Shown here: positions 24,085 to 37,515 of the stretch, piece after piece
How the letters are laid out: each line of letters starts with the position of its first letter
Position numbering within the stretch: the first letter of the stretch is position 1
Source of the DNA: Molanna angustata
Lineage: Eukaryota > Arthropoda > Insecta > Trichoptera > Molannidae
DNA: 64,000 nt
NCBI GenBank assembly: GCA_963576475.1
Contig: OY754978.1
Coordinates: 15,196,218-15,260,217 of the forward strand
Direction of reading: 5' to 3'
The notes under the pieces: generated by a model
The model's database searches: none
What the model saw: the letters and a program-made list of their open reading frames with translations, nothing else
What the model was told of the DNA's origin: nothing
Translations under genes and position numbers: made by a program

Positions 24085-25429
24085 GCGTTACATTCTAGCA
24101 CTAATTCAATATTAGCCTTGTATGATCATTTAGAGTGAATTCTGCTCATTGTTTGGTATTGATGCTGACATTTTGTAAATCCATAATACCTTCATGATCC
24201 AGACATTCCAAACACATCCACTTTATATTATAGTATCAAGCCTATTAGATTAAATATTAATAATTAGTGCCTCGCATAATGAAATTTTCATGAATATATT
24301 TATTTATAACAATACATTATAGATTCACTGTAAAATAAATGCAAGAGCACTTAATAAATATAATTACAACAAAAATATAAATCTCTTTGTAAAATAATTT
24401 AATTACACACTCTCCCAGTCTTCCTGCATATTTAAAGCCTTAGAAATATAATTTATGATTAATAACAATTTTTATAATATATTATGGTTGCATTTAAAAT
24501 TTTTATATTTTCCAGTTCCATTAAAATATTTTAAATTAGTTTGATCAAAATTTACAGTGAACAAAGTTTCAAAATAATGAGTAAATTTTGATTACATACA
24601 TTTATGTATGACACATTATTATAAATTGTTAAAAAATGGTTTTTACTTTTTAATCAATTTTACGTTTAATAAAGCGTTATAACATGTAGGTATATTAAAT
24701 TCATTTCTTAACTTTTGATAAATTATACTATGCATTTATAATACATTTTTAAATTGTGTGGTAATCACTGGTTAAATCTATTATATTAATTTATTTTTAA
24801 AATAACAATTAAGATTATAAATTGTAAATATAATTCTATTCTTTTTATTAAATATATTATTATGTACAAAATTTACACTGGAGCTTTGAGCTCATTCTTA
24901 TGTTAATAATTTAATTACATAAATATGTACCTATAAAAATATCATAAAATTTGGAATGATATATATTTTTAAAAATTCATTTACATTAACAATAATTTTA
25001 TTATAGTTTTCTATTGAGAATTCGTTTTAAAATAATATTGTTAAAAATTGCATATTTATTAAAAAAACAAAAAAAAAATCTTATTGGTACTTAATTGTGA
25101 TGCATATAATATTTTAAAATTAATTTAATACATTTAAAAAAACTTGTTACTTTTACAAATTATTCATTTTCACATGGTTAAATATCTTTTATACCTATTT
25201 TTAATTACAAGTTTTATATAATATTGTGACTAATTTACTTTTTTAGGTTATAATTTGTTTATTTTCATGGTACATAAGCTTAGACAGAGGTTTGTAAACA
25301 TTAAAAGTGATCATATGAAATTGAAATTTACAAACATATTAGTTCTATCTTTACTTAAAAATAAATAAGTACATGTAATTTTTCTTATGACTATGAAATT
25401 TCTCAAATTTATTAAATATTGATATTGCA
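24085..25429. other. Very AT-rich intergenic DNA
   Basis: Low-complexity A/T runs; nothing else is seen. Confidence 0.3.
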
Positions 25430-25600
25430 TCGCGGGTAGCTAACAGGTACTATACCAAATATTAATGTACAAGCAGTCAATAACAAGTTGCCATATCTTA
25501 GAGACTTATGGTGATGACCGATCTAGTAAATATAGTTTGAAATCTCCCACGAAATATACGCTGTCTTCACGGGAAATAAAACCTGGAAATCAGGAGATAA
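25430..25600 (-). mobile_element. SINE family B, copy 3, degenerate
   Basis: GTAGCTAACAGGTACTATAC, AATAACAAGTTGCCATAT and a following AGAGACTTATGG match the family B body at 22135 and 54680 in the same order. The tRNA head is worn. Confidence 0.5.
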
Positions 25601-25946
25601 AATGAAATAATCCATATTTCAATTCATCACTGTGCTTTTGGGTACATTAAGAACTGGCGCATCTGCATTGTTAAATATTTGTCAGTCAATGCTATAACAT
25701 ATATTGATCATGAAACCTCTGCCTTAAGACTTGGTTTCTTCAAAAATAGTATGCGGTAACCAAGAGTATGAGATGAGCATCTTTAGTTTATGATTGGACA
25801 TTGAACTTGGACGGATATAAACTAAATAATATAGATTTTCAAATACTAGTGGTTAGTTTGTACTATTGTTGAAGTAGAATTATACATAGAATAAAATGTT
25901 GTGACAAGGTATGCACTGTACGTATAATAATATTGTTGAACTGGGA

Positions 25947-28900
25947 TCAGTTTCGTTTGCTGCTGTTGATGAGATATTTACAGCAGTGCGTTAGAAGATG
26001 TTTTTCTCTTTCTGCGGAGCCATTCTGATGATGATTCTGATTGTTGCTTCCTCTTTCTCTTGTATAAACATCCAATCCATATTGACCTGGAAGCGTAACA
26101 TTTATTTTAAGATATATTTTTTAAATATACCAGTTTTTGTGATTTTTTTTTAAATAAAAAATGAATATGTCCTTGTTATACAAGTACATATACATCTTCC
26201 TACATTCCCTAAAATAAGCATAAATGCTTGTTTTATAGGTGAACGAAATCGGTCGAGGCAGGATTCGAATCTAACTAAAAATATAACATTGCTAATGTTT
26301 TGCTCTATTAAGCATTTGCACCATTATTCTTTTTAATCATGGACTATCACAAAGCTACCATTAAATCAATTTATCTTATTTAAGAATCTCTCCATTTTAT
26401 TTTGAGTTTTCACAAATTTAAGAATTTTCAAAAATTAATATATTTTTTAACAATATACATTTGTATGATCATTAAAAGGCAACAAGCATTAGTCCATTTT
26501 TATGTAGTACTGTATAGATTTGTTTTAATTAGTGAATTGCGTGTAACAATTTTGTAAGTAATAATTTCTTCTATGAATTGGAGGACCGCAGTCGAGGACA
26601 GGAGGAGTTGGAGCCAAGGTTGATGTAGGTTAAAGCTCGATATGGACTGTAGGGCCATCGAAAAATAATTAATAATATACTCATGTTTTTTTTACGTTTT
26701 GCTTGAAATTATCTCTGAATTTATTTTCTAATTCAGAAAAGTAAATAAAGTTCACTAAGTTAACTAAGAATTCAGAATTTTATGTATCTCTGAAGAGTGA
26801 TAACAAGTTATTGTTTTGTGTCTTACCTTCTTCGGGGAAACTAATGACAAATGTAACAATATCATCGGTAACATTATGTGACACAAACTTGGAGAGTCTC
26901 TTCTCTTCCACACCATTCTTGTGAAGTGTCGCCATGAAGTCAGTCAACTGTCTTGACATGCGGAACTGTATTTCTACCTCACGACCGGCAAACACAAGAG
27001 CATCCTGAAAACGTTGATTTTAAATTAAATATTATTCAAATTATTAATTTAAACGTTCAAGATTATATTTTGGCCATGACTTAATTCTTACATACAAACA
27101 CCATATGAAGTTGAAATGATATCACTAAGAAGAATTTGTAAAAGGACAATGTATGACATCATAAAAAATAAGGATAAATGAAAAGAATGGCACCACCATG
27201 TGAGCAAAATTCTGAAAGAGGGAAATTGTATGTAGCTTGAACAACAGAAGAACATGCATGAGACGATCCATGAATGTTGATGAGGTGATGGACACATGTC
27301 AAGGTAGAAAAATGTGGCAGTATGTGGCAATTAATGTATCAATAATTTTGTCAAAATATTGTAATGAAATCAATCATTTCCATTTTTTGTCAATTACGAA
27401 GATTTTATTTTGTTAAATGATACAATTTTGAGTTGGAAAAAACTGACTACACATATACATATTATGTAGAGGCTGCCATTGAAAAAGTCCTTCCTCTGCA
27501 AAGCTAGTATGGCAAAAGAAAATAAATTAACGAAGATGAGTTTTCACTATGCAATACCTGATGAGTTATCGGCACCAGGCCAAATAATCTAGTTGCTTTG
27601 GTCGGACCCCATTCTCCGCTGGCACAGTCAGGTAAAGGAACCATCACAGTTTGTAATTCTGCACAACATATCTGCAAGACAATATTACATTTAGAAATCA
27701 AACTAAATATTTACCCACTACAATGGGATAAAATCAAAATTCAATGGGATATTCATCATATTCATCCTTAGGTATTACTTTATCTATAATATAAGATATA
27801 TCTTTATTCACACGGGTGGAAACTCAAGATCCAATGACAAAAAATAGCTTAATATTGCTACCTATCATTTCATTTACTTTCTCAATTTAATAGATTCAAG
27901 CATTAATAAACACTCCATAAATTTTTCTAAACTATTTTTTTTATTTATAATAATTATTAAAAGAGCCGATTGGCTCATGACAATAATTTATAGTCAACAT
28001 TGTAAGTTTAATACAGTAGTTTTTCATATACAGCAACACTTAACTTGAATTCTTGATACAAAATCTGGTTTTAATTCCCGTTTGTGTTCTCTTCTTAAGT
28101 TAGTTCAGGGTCTTCTATTTTTATTTTGTGTCTTAGTTTTAATGTTTCATACTGTGCCGTCTTCTGTATGTTTATTTTCTTTTATGTATGTAATAAATAT
28201 TTCAATCGAACCACCGATAAAGGCTTTCTAAGTTTTCCATGGATTTTAATGATTTATCATTGTCCAGGGACGATATTTTTACAAATGTAAATACAGGGAG
28301 CGGCAGAAATAACTCCCCAATTTGAAGGGCTATTAAAAAAATAGGTAGTTGATTTTAGTCAAACTTTTATTATACCACAATAAGAATAATCATTGCCATT
28401 TACTGTAAACATAATAGGTATCTAAATGATTAAAGTTTCAGTTACTTAAAAATAATACCTATCACTTAAATGGCGACCGTCATTGCCTATACACGACTGA
28501 AGCCTCACTCAGAAATTGCGCATTACTCTCCTCATCATCTCTTGTGGAATTTCCGCGATTTCGTGTCGGATAGCAGCTTTAAGTTCGTTGGTTGTCCTCG
28601 GTTTGTTTTTGTAGACTTTACTCTTCAGTCCGGACTCGCCTACTACCACTAGCGCTGAGCTACGACGGTGGCAAATTTGGGATTTATTTCTGCCGCTCCG
28701 TGTACTAGTGTACTTTCAATCTCCGAGGCTTCAGTCGTGTATAGACAATGACGGTCGCTATTTAAGTGATATTATTTTTGTATCTGAAACTTTAATCATT
28801 TAGATAGTATGTTTACAATAAATGGCAATGATAATTCTTATTATGGTATAATAAAAGTTTGACTAAAATCTATTACGTATTTTTTTAATAGCCCTTCAAA

Positions 28901-31900
28901 TTGGGGAGTTATTTCTGCCGCTCCCTGTATTTACTTCATAAACTAAAAAAATGGTCATTGTTGAATTTACCTTGAATTTACAGACACTCTTAAATTTCAT
29001 AGGTTCCCCTGTAAGATACTCCTTGGGAGTCACTGCGTTAGCGAATATGTCCAGTAAAAAGGCACCACTACAAGGAGCATGGACTCTGAATGACACCACA
29101 TTGCCAATCACAGACTGAAACAAAGAATTATTATATTTTAAAATTGTCAAATATCATTTAAATACTAGTGAATTTCATGAAGACATTGTGCATATTTCAC
29201 TGTTCCGAGTATATTCTCCACACAGCTTCTAACAGGGTAGAAGGATGTTACAGTTATTGGCAAATAACTCGAGAAATCATACGGGCACAAATTTGGGTGT
29301 TTTGATTGGTATATGTGCAAATCGTTCCCATACACAGCCAGGGCCAGATAAACGTGTTTTTGTGCCCGTAGCAATATATTTGAATTCGGCCCCCCCCCCC
29401 TCATTTTTTTGTAATTTTAAATTATTTAATATAACATCGGGTCTAAAATGACAAATCATTGACAATTTTTTACATACACACCATCACACCGAGCTTCTTT
29501 CAGAGTAGGCAAAGAGAACTGAGCTCCATACCTGCAGATTTTTTATTTATATAATTGAAATTTTAGGATTTTAAGCGCCCTTTTTCAGACAACCCCCCTG
29601 ACTTCATGTTCCTGGTTGTTCTATGATTTATCCGGCCCTGTACACAACGAAACTTCTGAAGATATTTGTCAGAAACTATTTTTTATTTCAGCTTTAGGTA
29701 GGTACTTAATTTTAATTCTAAAAAAAATTATATTAATGATCTCATATAAAACTCCAATTTTAAAAAAAATGTAGTATATTATTTTTACCTGCATTACAAA
29801 ACGTTTTAAGCTAACACCATCAAATCCATCTCCTTCTGTGTCGTAAAACTTGAGGTTGTAGTGGAATATAAGGGTACTCTGCATGTGTGCTGGCATTGCG
29901 ATTCTGACTGTTGCGGCACCTATAATTTTCAATGATACATTCAATTGTATTCGTTCACCAATAACAGATTATATCCTAGACAAAGCGTGGAACATGGAAA
30001 AATCTATCATTTTATAACAGAGAATATAAATATATTCATATTCTATGATATTCATAATTACTTTAAGGAAATTAAGACTTCTATATAATAGACAAATTTT
30101 CCACTAATATAATAATAACTAATCGTAACAGTATTAATAAACTGTCGTTTTGCAAGGCAGTATCAGCTCAAGGGTGCATTGCAATGAATAATACTTTGCT
30201 CTTATCAATGAGGTATGAAAAAGTTTATATAAGCAACCAGAATTTACATAAGCAAAGCAAAGTAACAACCATTGCAATATCAAGTTTAAAAAATATGAAG
30301 CGGTTAGCAATCACAATGAGACTCGAAGAAAAAAGAGTAGGTACATTTATTCAAAGGTTACATCAAACTTTGTTTTGTGCACTCACATTGGCTCAATATG
30401 CCAATTTTAATGATGCATATCTTTCTATGTAGTAATATTTAACATAAAAGTCAGCTACATATACAAGGATGTAAATAACATAAATTTTGTACCTGTTGCA
30501 TCAGTGTACATAACAGCTTTGGTATTTGCGTCACTAAAGTAAAGTCCGTAACGGAAGAATAACGATCGGACAAAAGGTAACTCTTCAAAATCTCTTAATG
30601 TAATCGGTGTCTTCAGGAGTTGCCAGTCTGACTGAAGCGGGAAGAACTCGTATATGAACTCACGAGGGTCAGTTAGGAAGTAATGATCATCATATTCGTA
30701 TCTGTAAAATAATTATTTATCATATTATATTCGAAACATAAAACCACATAAGAATTTTGTTTTGGATATTAATATCTTTCTGTTCTAGGCTAGGCAAAAG
30801 AAGGAGAAGAATTAAATCTCATTGAATGTTTGATATATTATACCTTAAACTATCACTCTTTCCTTTGTTTCCTGGACGTGGAGCATCTTTAGCGTTGACC
30901 AGATGTCTCGCCCCCCAGTTGCACTGCACAAACCTCCATGCTCCCGCTACATACACGGCATTCCACGAGTTACGGAAACGATTGTCCTCAAATCTGACAC
31001 CGGGCTGATAACCGGCTGACTTGCTGTAGCCCTTTATCACTACGCAGTGAAGACCGGCGTAACTGAAACCAATTGTTATTTTAATGAATAACAAACTGTC
31101 ACAAACAGAGTTGTTACGAACTAGGAGATTATGTGGTTATTGAATGTCAATTTGGAATTTTAGAAGATATCGAGGAATGGGAAAGATAAGATATGAGAGG
31201 AATTGGAGAGAAATAACCAATATTTGAATTAAAGAAGTTTAAGTGAAAAATATATCTTATTATAAAATTTCTAATTGGCACTATTATTTGAATATAAGGA
31301 AGGATATTAATTTGGTACATCTCATTGATAATTTACTACTTCATATAATATAATATTCTTCCGAGATAACCAGACAACAGACCTTCAACAAATAATCTGT
31401 CTTGGATGGGCTGTCTATGGTAATCTAAAGGAATTCTTCACCAGTAATATCCCGCAAAATGTATGACCAACGTGTGTTTCCAGTCATGACATATGGAGCA
31501 GAAACACTTACACTTACGAAAGCGTACGTCATAAGAGTGGCACAGCAAAAACACGAAAGAGTCAATGCTGAATCTCAGATTCTCAGATAGAGTGAGAAAT
31601 TCAGAAATACGTAGAAGATCAGAAGTTACTGACGTCGTTGAAAGAGTGGCAAACCTGAAGTGATCATGGACAGGACATATCGCTAGAGTGAAGGACCAAA
31701 GATGTATCAAGAAGATTTTGGAATGGAGACCACGTGAAGACAAGAGAAGTCCACAGAAGACCACCTACACAATGGTCCGATGATATAAAGAGGGTTGCTG
31801 GTGACTGGATGCAGGCCCAGGACAGAGAGATATGAGGGAGGCCTATTTCTAGTGGTGGACAGAGATGGCTGAATAAAGTAACTAAACACATAAGTATAGT

Positions 31901-34900
31901 ATCATCATATCTGCAATTTTTCGTCTATTGTTTAAGGAAATCAGGTTAATTAAACAAGGAGAAAAAAAAGTTGCTGTTTTCTTAATACATTGATAAATTA
32001 ACACAACGAATTGAAACAAATAAATTTAGACATATTAACAAATATAGTAAAAAGAAAATATTACTTTTATTTATAATGGGAATCCTAAAAAGAATGAATT
32101 GAGCGATGATGGATAATTAGATTTATATGTTAGTTTACCTGCAAAGTCGCTTGAAGAGTACGTGGTAACTCTCTGTGCCATGTTTGATACCTCTAAGAAG
32201 ACCCATAGGTGTGTCTCCTCTTAAATTATCATCAAATTGCATCGTATTCAAATTCTTCACCGTTATCCAACGGAATATGGTCCTGAAACAGACAGCTTCA
32301 AATGACTACAAATTCAAAAGAAAGAGTGAATAAGTAATTGAATTTTCATTAAATATTCTTCATAATAACTCTATTATTATTCTAACAAAATATATATTAC
32401 ATGCACTGGCCTGATGCAGCGTATAGGTCAACTTTTTGCTAAAGTAGTAGAAACGTCATATTTTTGGTCCTTCAAATGACAATTTTTTAAGTGATATGTG
32501 AATATCACTGTTAGAGAGTCTTGCAATAAACTAAATAATATATTAAAATTTATCTAAAAATTACATGTTCGAAATATACAATTTATTATATCAATTTAGA
32601 ATGAACTTTTTCAAAATTTCCCACAAAAAATTCTAAAAATAAAATAATAGGAACATTCTGTTAAAAAACGAGTGGGTTGTGGCCAAAGCTAAACTCTTCA
32701 CTAACAAGTCATTCTATAAAGTATTCAAATTTAGTATGGAAAGTATACAGCATTTTCATGAAATGAGTTTGTTACATTATTTTTTTATTTTACTATGAAA
32801 ACTTGATAACTCTCAATGCCATTTTATGAAAGTGATGTGCCTTTTTACCAATTCAAAAATCAAATTTTTAAATTCTTAGTATCCTGATCTTGGGGTCACT
32901 TTGAAATATTTGATAGTTAAAAAAATTGAGAAGCACTGTTCAGGTCTAACCGAGTATTAGATATACAAATTTGCAAAATTTGAAAATAATCCAATGAGTA
33001 CTTTAGTCTATAATCGATAAAGAAAAATAAACATGCCTTACACGGTACATATCACATAACACATACATACACAGATACATTGTGATGAAACTTTCAGAAT
33101 ACAAAATCATCATGATACTAGTTGATAATCTGCAATAAAGTAAATTACCATAACTCCCCACTATATCCCCTTGGGTTAGTGAGGAGTAAAAATACAATCT
33201 AAAAAATCTATGTTGTATATTATAATATTAAAATTGTTGTTAATATTTAAATTTAAAAAGATAATAATAAACCAACCTGGCTTTTTCAATGTCTGAACCA
33301 CATCTTCCCACAAGCTGTCTGACCAAATCTGTAAATGTCTTCTGATCTTCTTGAGCAACCTACATCAGAGTAACATTATATGTATTTTATCATAATTATA
33401 TGTTACGTAGCCAAATATGATGAAGTTTATCTATAATATCATCATAAATTTTACTTTTATTCACATAAATGAATGATATTTAATAGTGTAAATGAAGATA
33501 AAACATTTAACTATACATTTACTAAATATTGGATTGACGCCCAGATTTATATTATTGGTAACAATAACTATAAAATTGATGTATTTGGATTGATATATAC
33601 TAAATGTGAAAACAGAAATGAAATTCGGTGACATACTTTTTTCACATTTCTAAAATCACAAAAAAATTAAATCATTTTAATACTATCTTTATGTAGTATG
33701 TTGTCATGTTGTGTTATGTATAACATAAAAACCTTCCTCCAAAGAAAACCAAGCATCATACTTTTTTATTTAAGATGCTTAAAGTTTCTTACATTTTCTT
33801 CATTCACAATATCATATGTCAATATTTTCGTGGTCGGCCCCAGACCTTTTGACTTGCAAATTTTAATTTGATATGCCTTTTTATTGAGTTCCCTATCCAT
33901 CCAATTTTTGAAAGTTCTTTATATTTTGTTCATAGATATTATAGTTCTTGAAAATAAGCTGTTGTTACCGTTGCCATCTATGAACTGATGAATATACTTT
34001 TTTTAACGCACTATTGAGAAATTGGTTCGTAAACAACGAAAGCTACAGTTCTTATACACAAGGTAACAATCCTTTCGCACAGATGTCACTCCTGAACTGC
34101 GTCAGAATTATAATTTCATTTTTGGCTTGTTTACCTACTTGTACCAATGTGTATGTAAATCGAATATTTTTTTAGTTTCACATATGCAAAAATTGGATTT
34201 CTTTCGTTCATCAATAAATATACAAAGTATCAAATTAAAAATGAATCTCGTTTTACTATATATATTTACATTTGAATTAAAAAAATATTTTGTTTCTCTG
34301 AAAAAACTCAACACGAGGTTTTGCTCCCTTATAATTCTATGGATTTTGCTTTACTGTGGATGATTTAAAAACAATTGATTTAATGAATAGTTTATCAATA
34401 AACAATATTATGTAGATATAAGTATGAACTATCATTTTGCCTAAATATCAAAATTCCGATTTTTCATCCATTAGTGCTTGTTCAGAAGATTGTACTGCAT
34501 GTGAAAAATTTAAAAAATGTATGTAAATGTCCTACCGATATAGCAATCTGATCAACTTCAGCAAACTCTGCCGGGTCGCTGTAAATGTGGAATTTGGTGA
34601 GGTGCGGTGGATGTGGTGGTGGGGCCCTTGCAGGATACGGAGCACCACTCTCACCAGCGTCCTCAAACAATGACTCTGCCCTCATGTACTCTGAACGCTT
34701 CTCGTTGATCAGTTCCAACATCTCATGGGATTGTTTCTCTACTAATGCCGCTGTGGCAGCACTGCAATACAAAATTTGAAACATAGGAAAAATTGTAGGT
34801 ACTTATAAAAATGTGTATAAAAAGTAGGTAACTAAATGCTCTAAAAAATATTTTTCAAATCTAAAAAATAATATATTTTTGACTTCTGAGTTTCTGACTC

Positions 34901-37272
34901 TCCTTACACCTGACACAGGACACAGCTATAAAATGCATACTTGCAAAAATCGTTCCATTTTTAAAAATGATTTGAAAATTATCTTTGGCTAATGAATTTT
35001 GTATAAAGAACATTTTTTCAAAAGTATGCTTCACAATCAATAAAAAAAAAAACAAAGTTAGAAGAATATGATTAAATAGGGTTTTATAACATCAAATTAC
35101 TTATTTGAGTTCCATAAAGTTTTATTTTCTTTCACAAGACGAAAGTTTCATTTAATTATCCCATTATCAATTGACAGCTTCATCAGCTGAAACGATCATC
35201 ATGTGGAAGGAAATAAATCTCTGTGGAACCTAAATCAGTCATTTGATTTTATAAAAACTTAATATGGAGTTCTGCAATATCAGTACCTACCATCACATTG
35301 ATATAATATATACAAACACATTTCTGTTTGTATGTGGAAGTAACTTTTAATTCCCAATAATTTCTGATGTGTTTCTATTTGTTACTGATGTGAGTTTATA
35401 TTGAATTTTTTTTTATTGTATATCTCTGTTTTGAATTAATTTTATACATTTTAAATCATACTGGGTAACCATTATAATATTTATTTATTATGCTTAATGC
35501 TATATAAAGAAATAAATAAATAATAAAAACAATATTTAATTACATTTATATTTTTTCATTCATATTTTGACTCACCGTTCATGTTCAAGCATTTTTCTGG
35601 TGATACTCTCTTTTTTCTTATCCCTTCTCAAGGTCATATTCTTCTCTAAGTCTTCCTTTTCTTGCTGATGTCTCAACGTAAGGACATTTTGTTCGTCTGG
35701 TTTCTTTCTTTTTACTTGCATTTCCCTTTCGAATCTATGTGTTAGGCGTTCTAATTCTTTTTCCCATTCGTCCTGAAATGATCAGGAATTTATTTGTACA
35801 AACTAGAATTTTTTTCAATAAAAGAATAAACATTTTATTAAATAAATGGTCCCTCTGGACGTAATTTTTCTGTTAGATCTGAAAAGTACAGAGTATTTTC
35901 TTTGGCTACGCAATATGTAAATACACATGTGTTCTATATAGTGTGCAATACTTTTATTTTATTAAGAGAAAAAACAATTACACATCATACATACATACAC
36001 ATCTTTGTAATTCACATACACATACACATTAGGAGCTTTTCCGATTCAATACATTTAATATGATTCACATACATAGTAATTTAATAAATTTAAATTATGA
36101 TAAGATAGAAAATATATAGTAGAGTTTAATTGAATTTCTAATTCAAACGCAACTCCCAACATATTCAAACATTGAAAAAATAATAATTCAATTACTGTCT
36201 ACTATTGACGAAATGATGACTTTCAGCGATAATGAAGAGTAAAAATTAAATAACATAAAATGTTTGAAATAATCAAACCTTCTTAAATCATTTATAGTGG
36301 ATATCAAAAAAATATTGAAGAAATCCATGTCATAGATGATTACTTATACTTATGCATATTTTATAATTCATTGCATTCGATGCATGTCGGCAGCAGGGAT
36401 TGCAATCCAGCATGACTTTGCAGATTTTCTTAAAAAATTCTAGATCCGCGCTGGATTCAGCAATTTTTGATTTTTAATATAGACTAATATTCTCATAAAC
36501 ATAAGACAACTTATGTAGTTGTACCTAATATTATTTATGTATAAGTATATTTTAATCAATTGAAAATATGTATGAATAAATCATGTTTTTATATATTTTT
36601 ATTTTTTCGTGCAAAGTTATTGTATTGATTAATATTTTTGTACATTAAGCAAACAATAAATTTCTACATGGCAATTGTTGAAGATAAATTTTGTAAATGT
36701 ATTTTTTGTCTATGACTTGTTAACCTTCTATGATATCTATGCTTTATACTGTGCTGTATCCGCTTCTCGTAAAACGGCGTCTAAATAAAACTGTCTTGTT
36801 TCTATCGAATTATATATCTATTATTCAGATCCAACCTCGTTGACTTTTTTCATCAATATTGGTACCTATATCTCGTATTATAACTTTTTTTTACAAAAAA
36901 TGAAGATTATATGTAAGACTTCTTACAATTTTACAGTTTTATTAAAACAATGTGTCTACTTTTGCGCCATTATTTGGAAAATTAATTAATTGCGGATCCG
37001 CAGTGCTGAATCCAGCAAATCGAAAGATGTGCTGGATCCAGCTAGATTGTTGGATGCAGAATCCAGCAATTGCAAGTAGTTCTTATTGTGCATACACTAT
37101 ATGATCATAATTTTTATTGATAGAAAGTGTATAAAATAATGAAATGTATTATTACCCTGAATTCATCTCGTATTCTTCTATCTTCTTCTTCTCTGTGTCT
37201 GGCAAACTTTCTGTAGAGGTCATCCTCTTCTTGGCGGTGTTTCATCTCCAGTTGTGTTTGTTCATCGCGATC
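25947..37272 (-). CDS. hil: Hillarin, cytoskeletal transglutaminase-like protein (5' end missing)
   Basis: Twelve minus-strand exons join in phase: 37272-37156, 35772-35576, 34761-34536, 33359-33277, 32282-32139, 31062-30844, 30701-30493, 29919-29789, 29114-28971, 27671-27558, 27004-26827 and 26086-25947. They encode 633 residues to a TGA stop. First comes a long charged coiled coil (RQEEDDLYRKFARHREEEDR through KKKESITRKMLEHER), then a proline-rich linker (ARAPPPHPPHL). Next is the KY/hillarin transglutaminase-like region (AIFRWIT-type TIFRWITVKN, GLHCVVIKGYSKSAGYQPG, NSWNAVYVAGAWRFVQCNWG), followed by tandem beta-rich domains ending KHLLTHCCKYLIN. Family knowledge: fly Hil and mammalian KY are cytoskeleton-associated. 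By alignment to active transglutaminase cores, the Cys, His and Asp positions are replaced, so it is probably not an enzyme. Exon 1 and any N-terminal LIM domain were not found. Introns hold a mariner derivative and RTE and other repeats. It is convergent with the Dah-like gene. Confidence 0.93.
26150..26330 (-). mobile_element. tRNA-headed SINE family C, copy 2
   Basis: ATGAATATGTCCTTGTTATA, ATACATCTTCCTACATTCCC and GAAATCGGTCGAGGCAGGAT match 58225-58392 almost base for base. The B box is intact and the A box is worn. It lies in the last hil intron. Confidence 0.7.
27095..27335 (+). pseudogene. LINE 3' tail fragment, family L1a
   Basis: EVEMISLRRICKRTMYD, a later HHHVSKILKEGN, then a worn acidic tail, with several stops. 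This is the same tail as at 7575-8000. It is in a hil intron, antisense to hil. Confidence 0.55.
28294..28927. mobile_element. Mariner-type derivative: deleted copy plus inverted extra end
   Basis: Terminal repeats CAGGGAGCGGCAGAAATAAC, inverted at the right, are flanked by TA on each side (28292-28293 and 28928-28929). The arms (about 28294-28507 and 28724-28927) are inverted copies over about 200 bp. A third, internal terminus TTTCTGCCGCTCCGTGTA lies at about 28688-28707. It sits in a hil intron, 43 bp from the donor of the exon at 29114-28971. Confidence 0.85.
28509..28630 (-). pseudogene. Mariner transposase C-terminal remnant
   Basis: The minus strand reads GLKSKVYKNKPRTTNELKAA, then IRHEIAEIPQEMMRRVMRNF and a stop at 28509-28511. 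This matches the region after the last catalytic Asp of Tc1/mariner transposases (LKSKVY..PRT..ELK..IR.EI..IP.EM). The DDD/E core is missing, so it is inactive. Confidence 0.8.
31350..31875 (+). pseudogene. RTE-like LINE 3' fragment, copy 1
   Basis: Frames give VFPVMTYGAETLTLTKA, RRSEVTDVVERVANLK, WTGHIARVKDQR and KKILEWRPREDKRSPQ, broken by stops. This is the tail of RTE-type LINEs common in insects. It is antisense within a hil intron. Copies lie at 61835 and 51148. Confidence 0.72.
32670..33188. mobile_element. Dispersed repeat family R1, copy 2
   Basis: GAGTGGGTTGTGGCC at the start, TCCAATGAGTACTTTAGTCT in the middle and CCCACTATATCCCCTTGGG at the end, as in the copy at 9958-10410. It lies in a hil intron. 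Confidence 0.6.
33868..34040. repeat. Partial copy of the 11108-12352 element
   Basis: TATTGAGTTCCCTATCCATC, GAAAGTTCTTTATATT and GCCATCTATGAACTGATGAA match 11265-11395 in the same order and orientation. It has no terminal arms. It is in a hil intron. Confidence 0.6.
36394..37080. mobile_element. hAT-like element with inverted ends, degenerate
   Basis: CAGGGATTGCAATCCAGC and GATCCGCGCTGGATTCAGCA at the left are mirrored by TGCGGATCCGCAGTGCTGAA and GAATCCAGCAATTGC at the right. No target duplication is visible and the right tip is worn. It lies in the 5'-most found hil intron. Confidence 0.55.
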
Positions 37273-37434
37273 CTGAAACAAAAAATAAATATATTAAAAA
37301 CCTAAAAAAAATAAATTAAAATGTCGTTCGAACAAGTAGGTATCACTTGTAAATCCTCATTATTTTCCCTAAAACCAATAAAAACTCCAATAAAAAAAAA
37401 TAAAAAAAACAACCATGCTTAAAATACACATACT

Positions 37435-37515
37435 TAATTCGAATCCTGCCACGACCGATTTCGTTCACCCATAACACAAGCATTTATGCTTTATTTATGG
37501 AATGTACGAGGATAT
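37435..37515 (+). mobile_element. SINE family C fragment, copy 3
   Basis: TTCGAATCCTGCCACGACCG, TTTCGTTCACCC and CAAGCATTTATGCTT are the B-box and body of family C, in plus sense. The A-box part is missing. Confidence 0.55.

Noticed and set aside
28470..28652. Plus-strand 60-codon frame in the mariner derivative
   Set aside because: It is antisense to the transposase remnant, which explains the sequence better.
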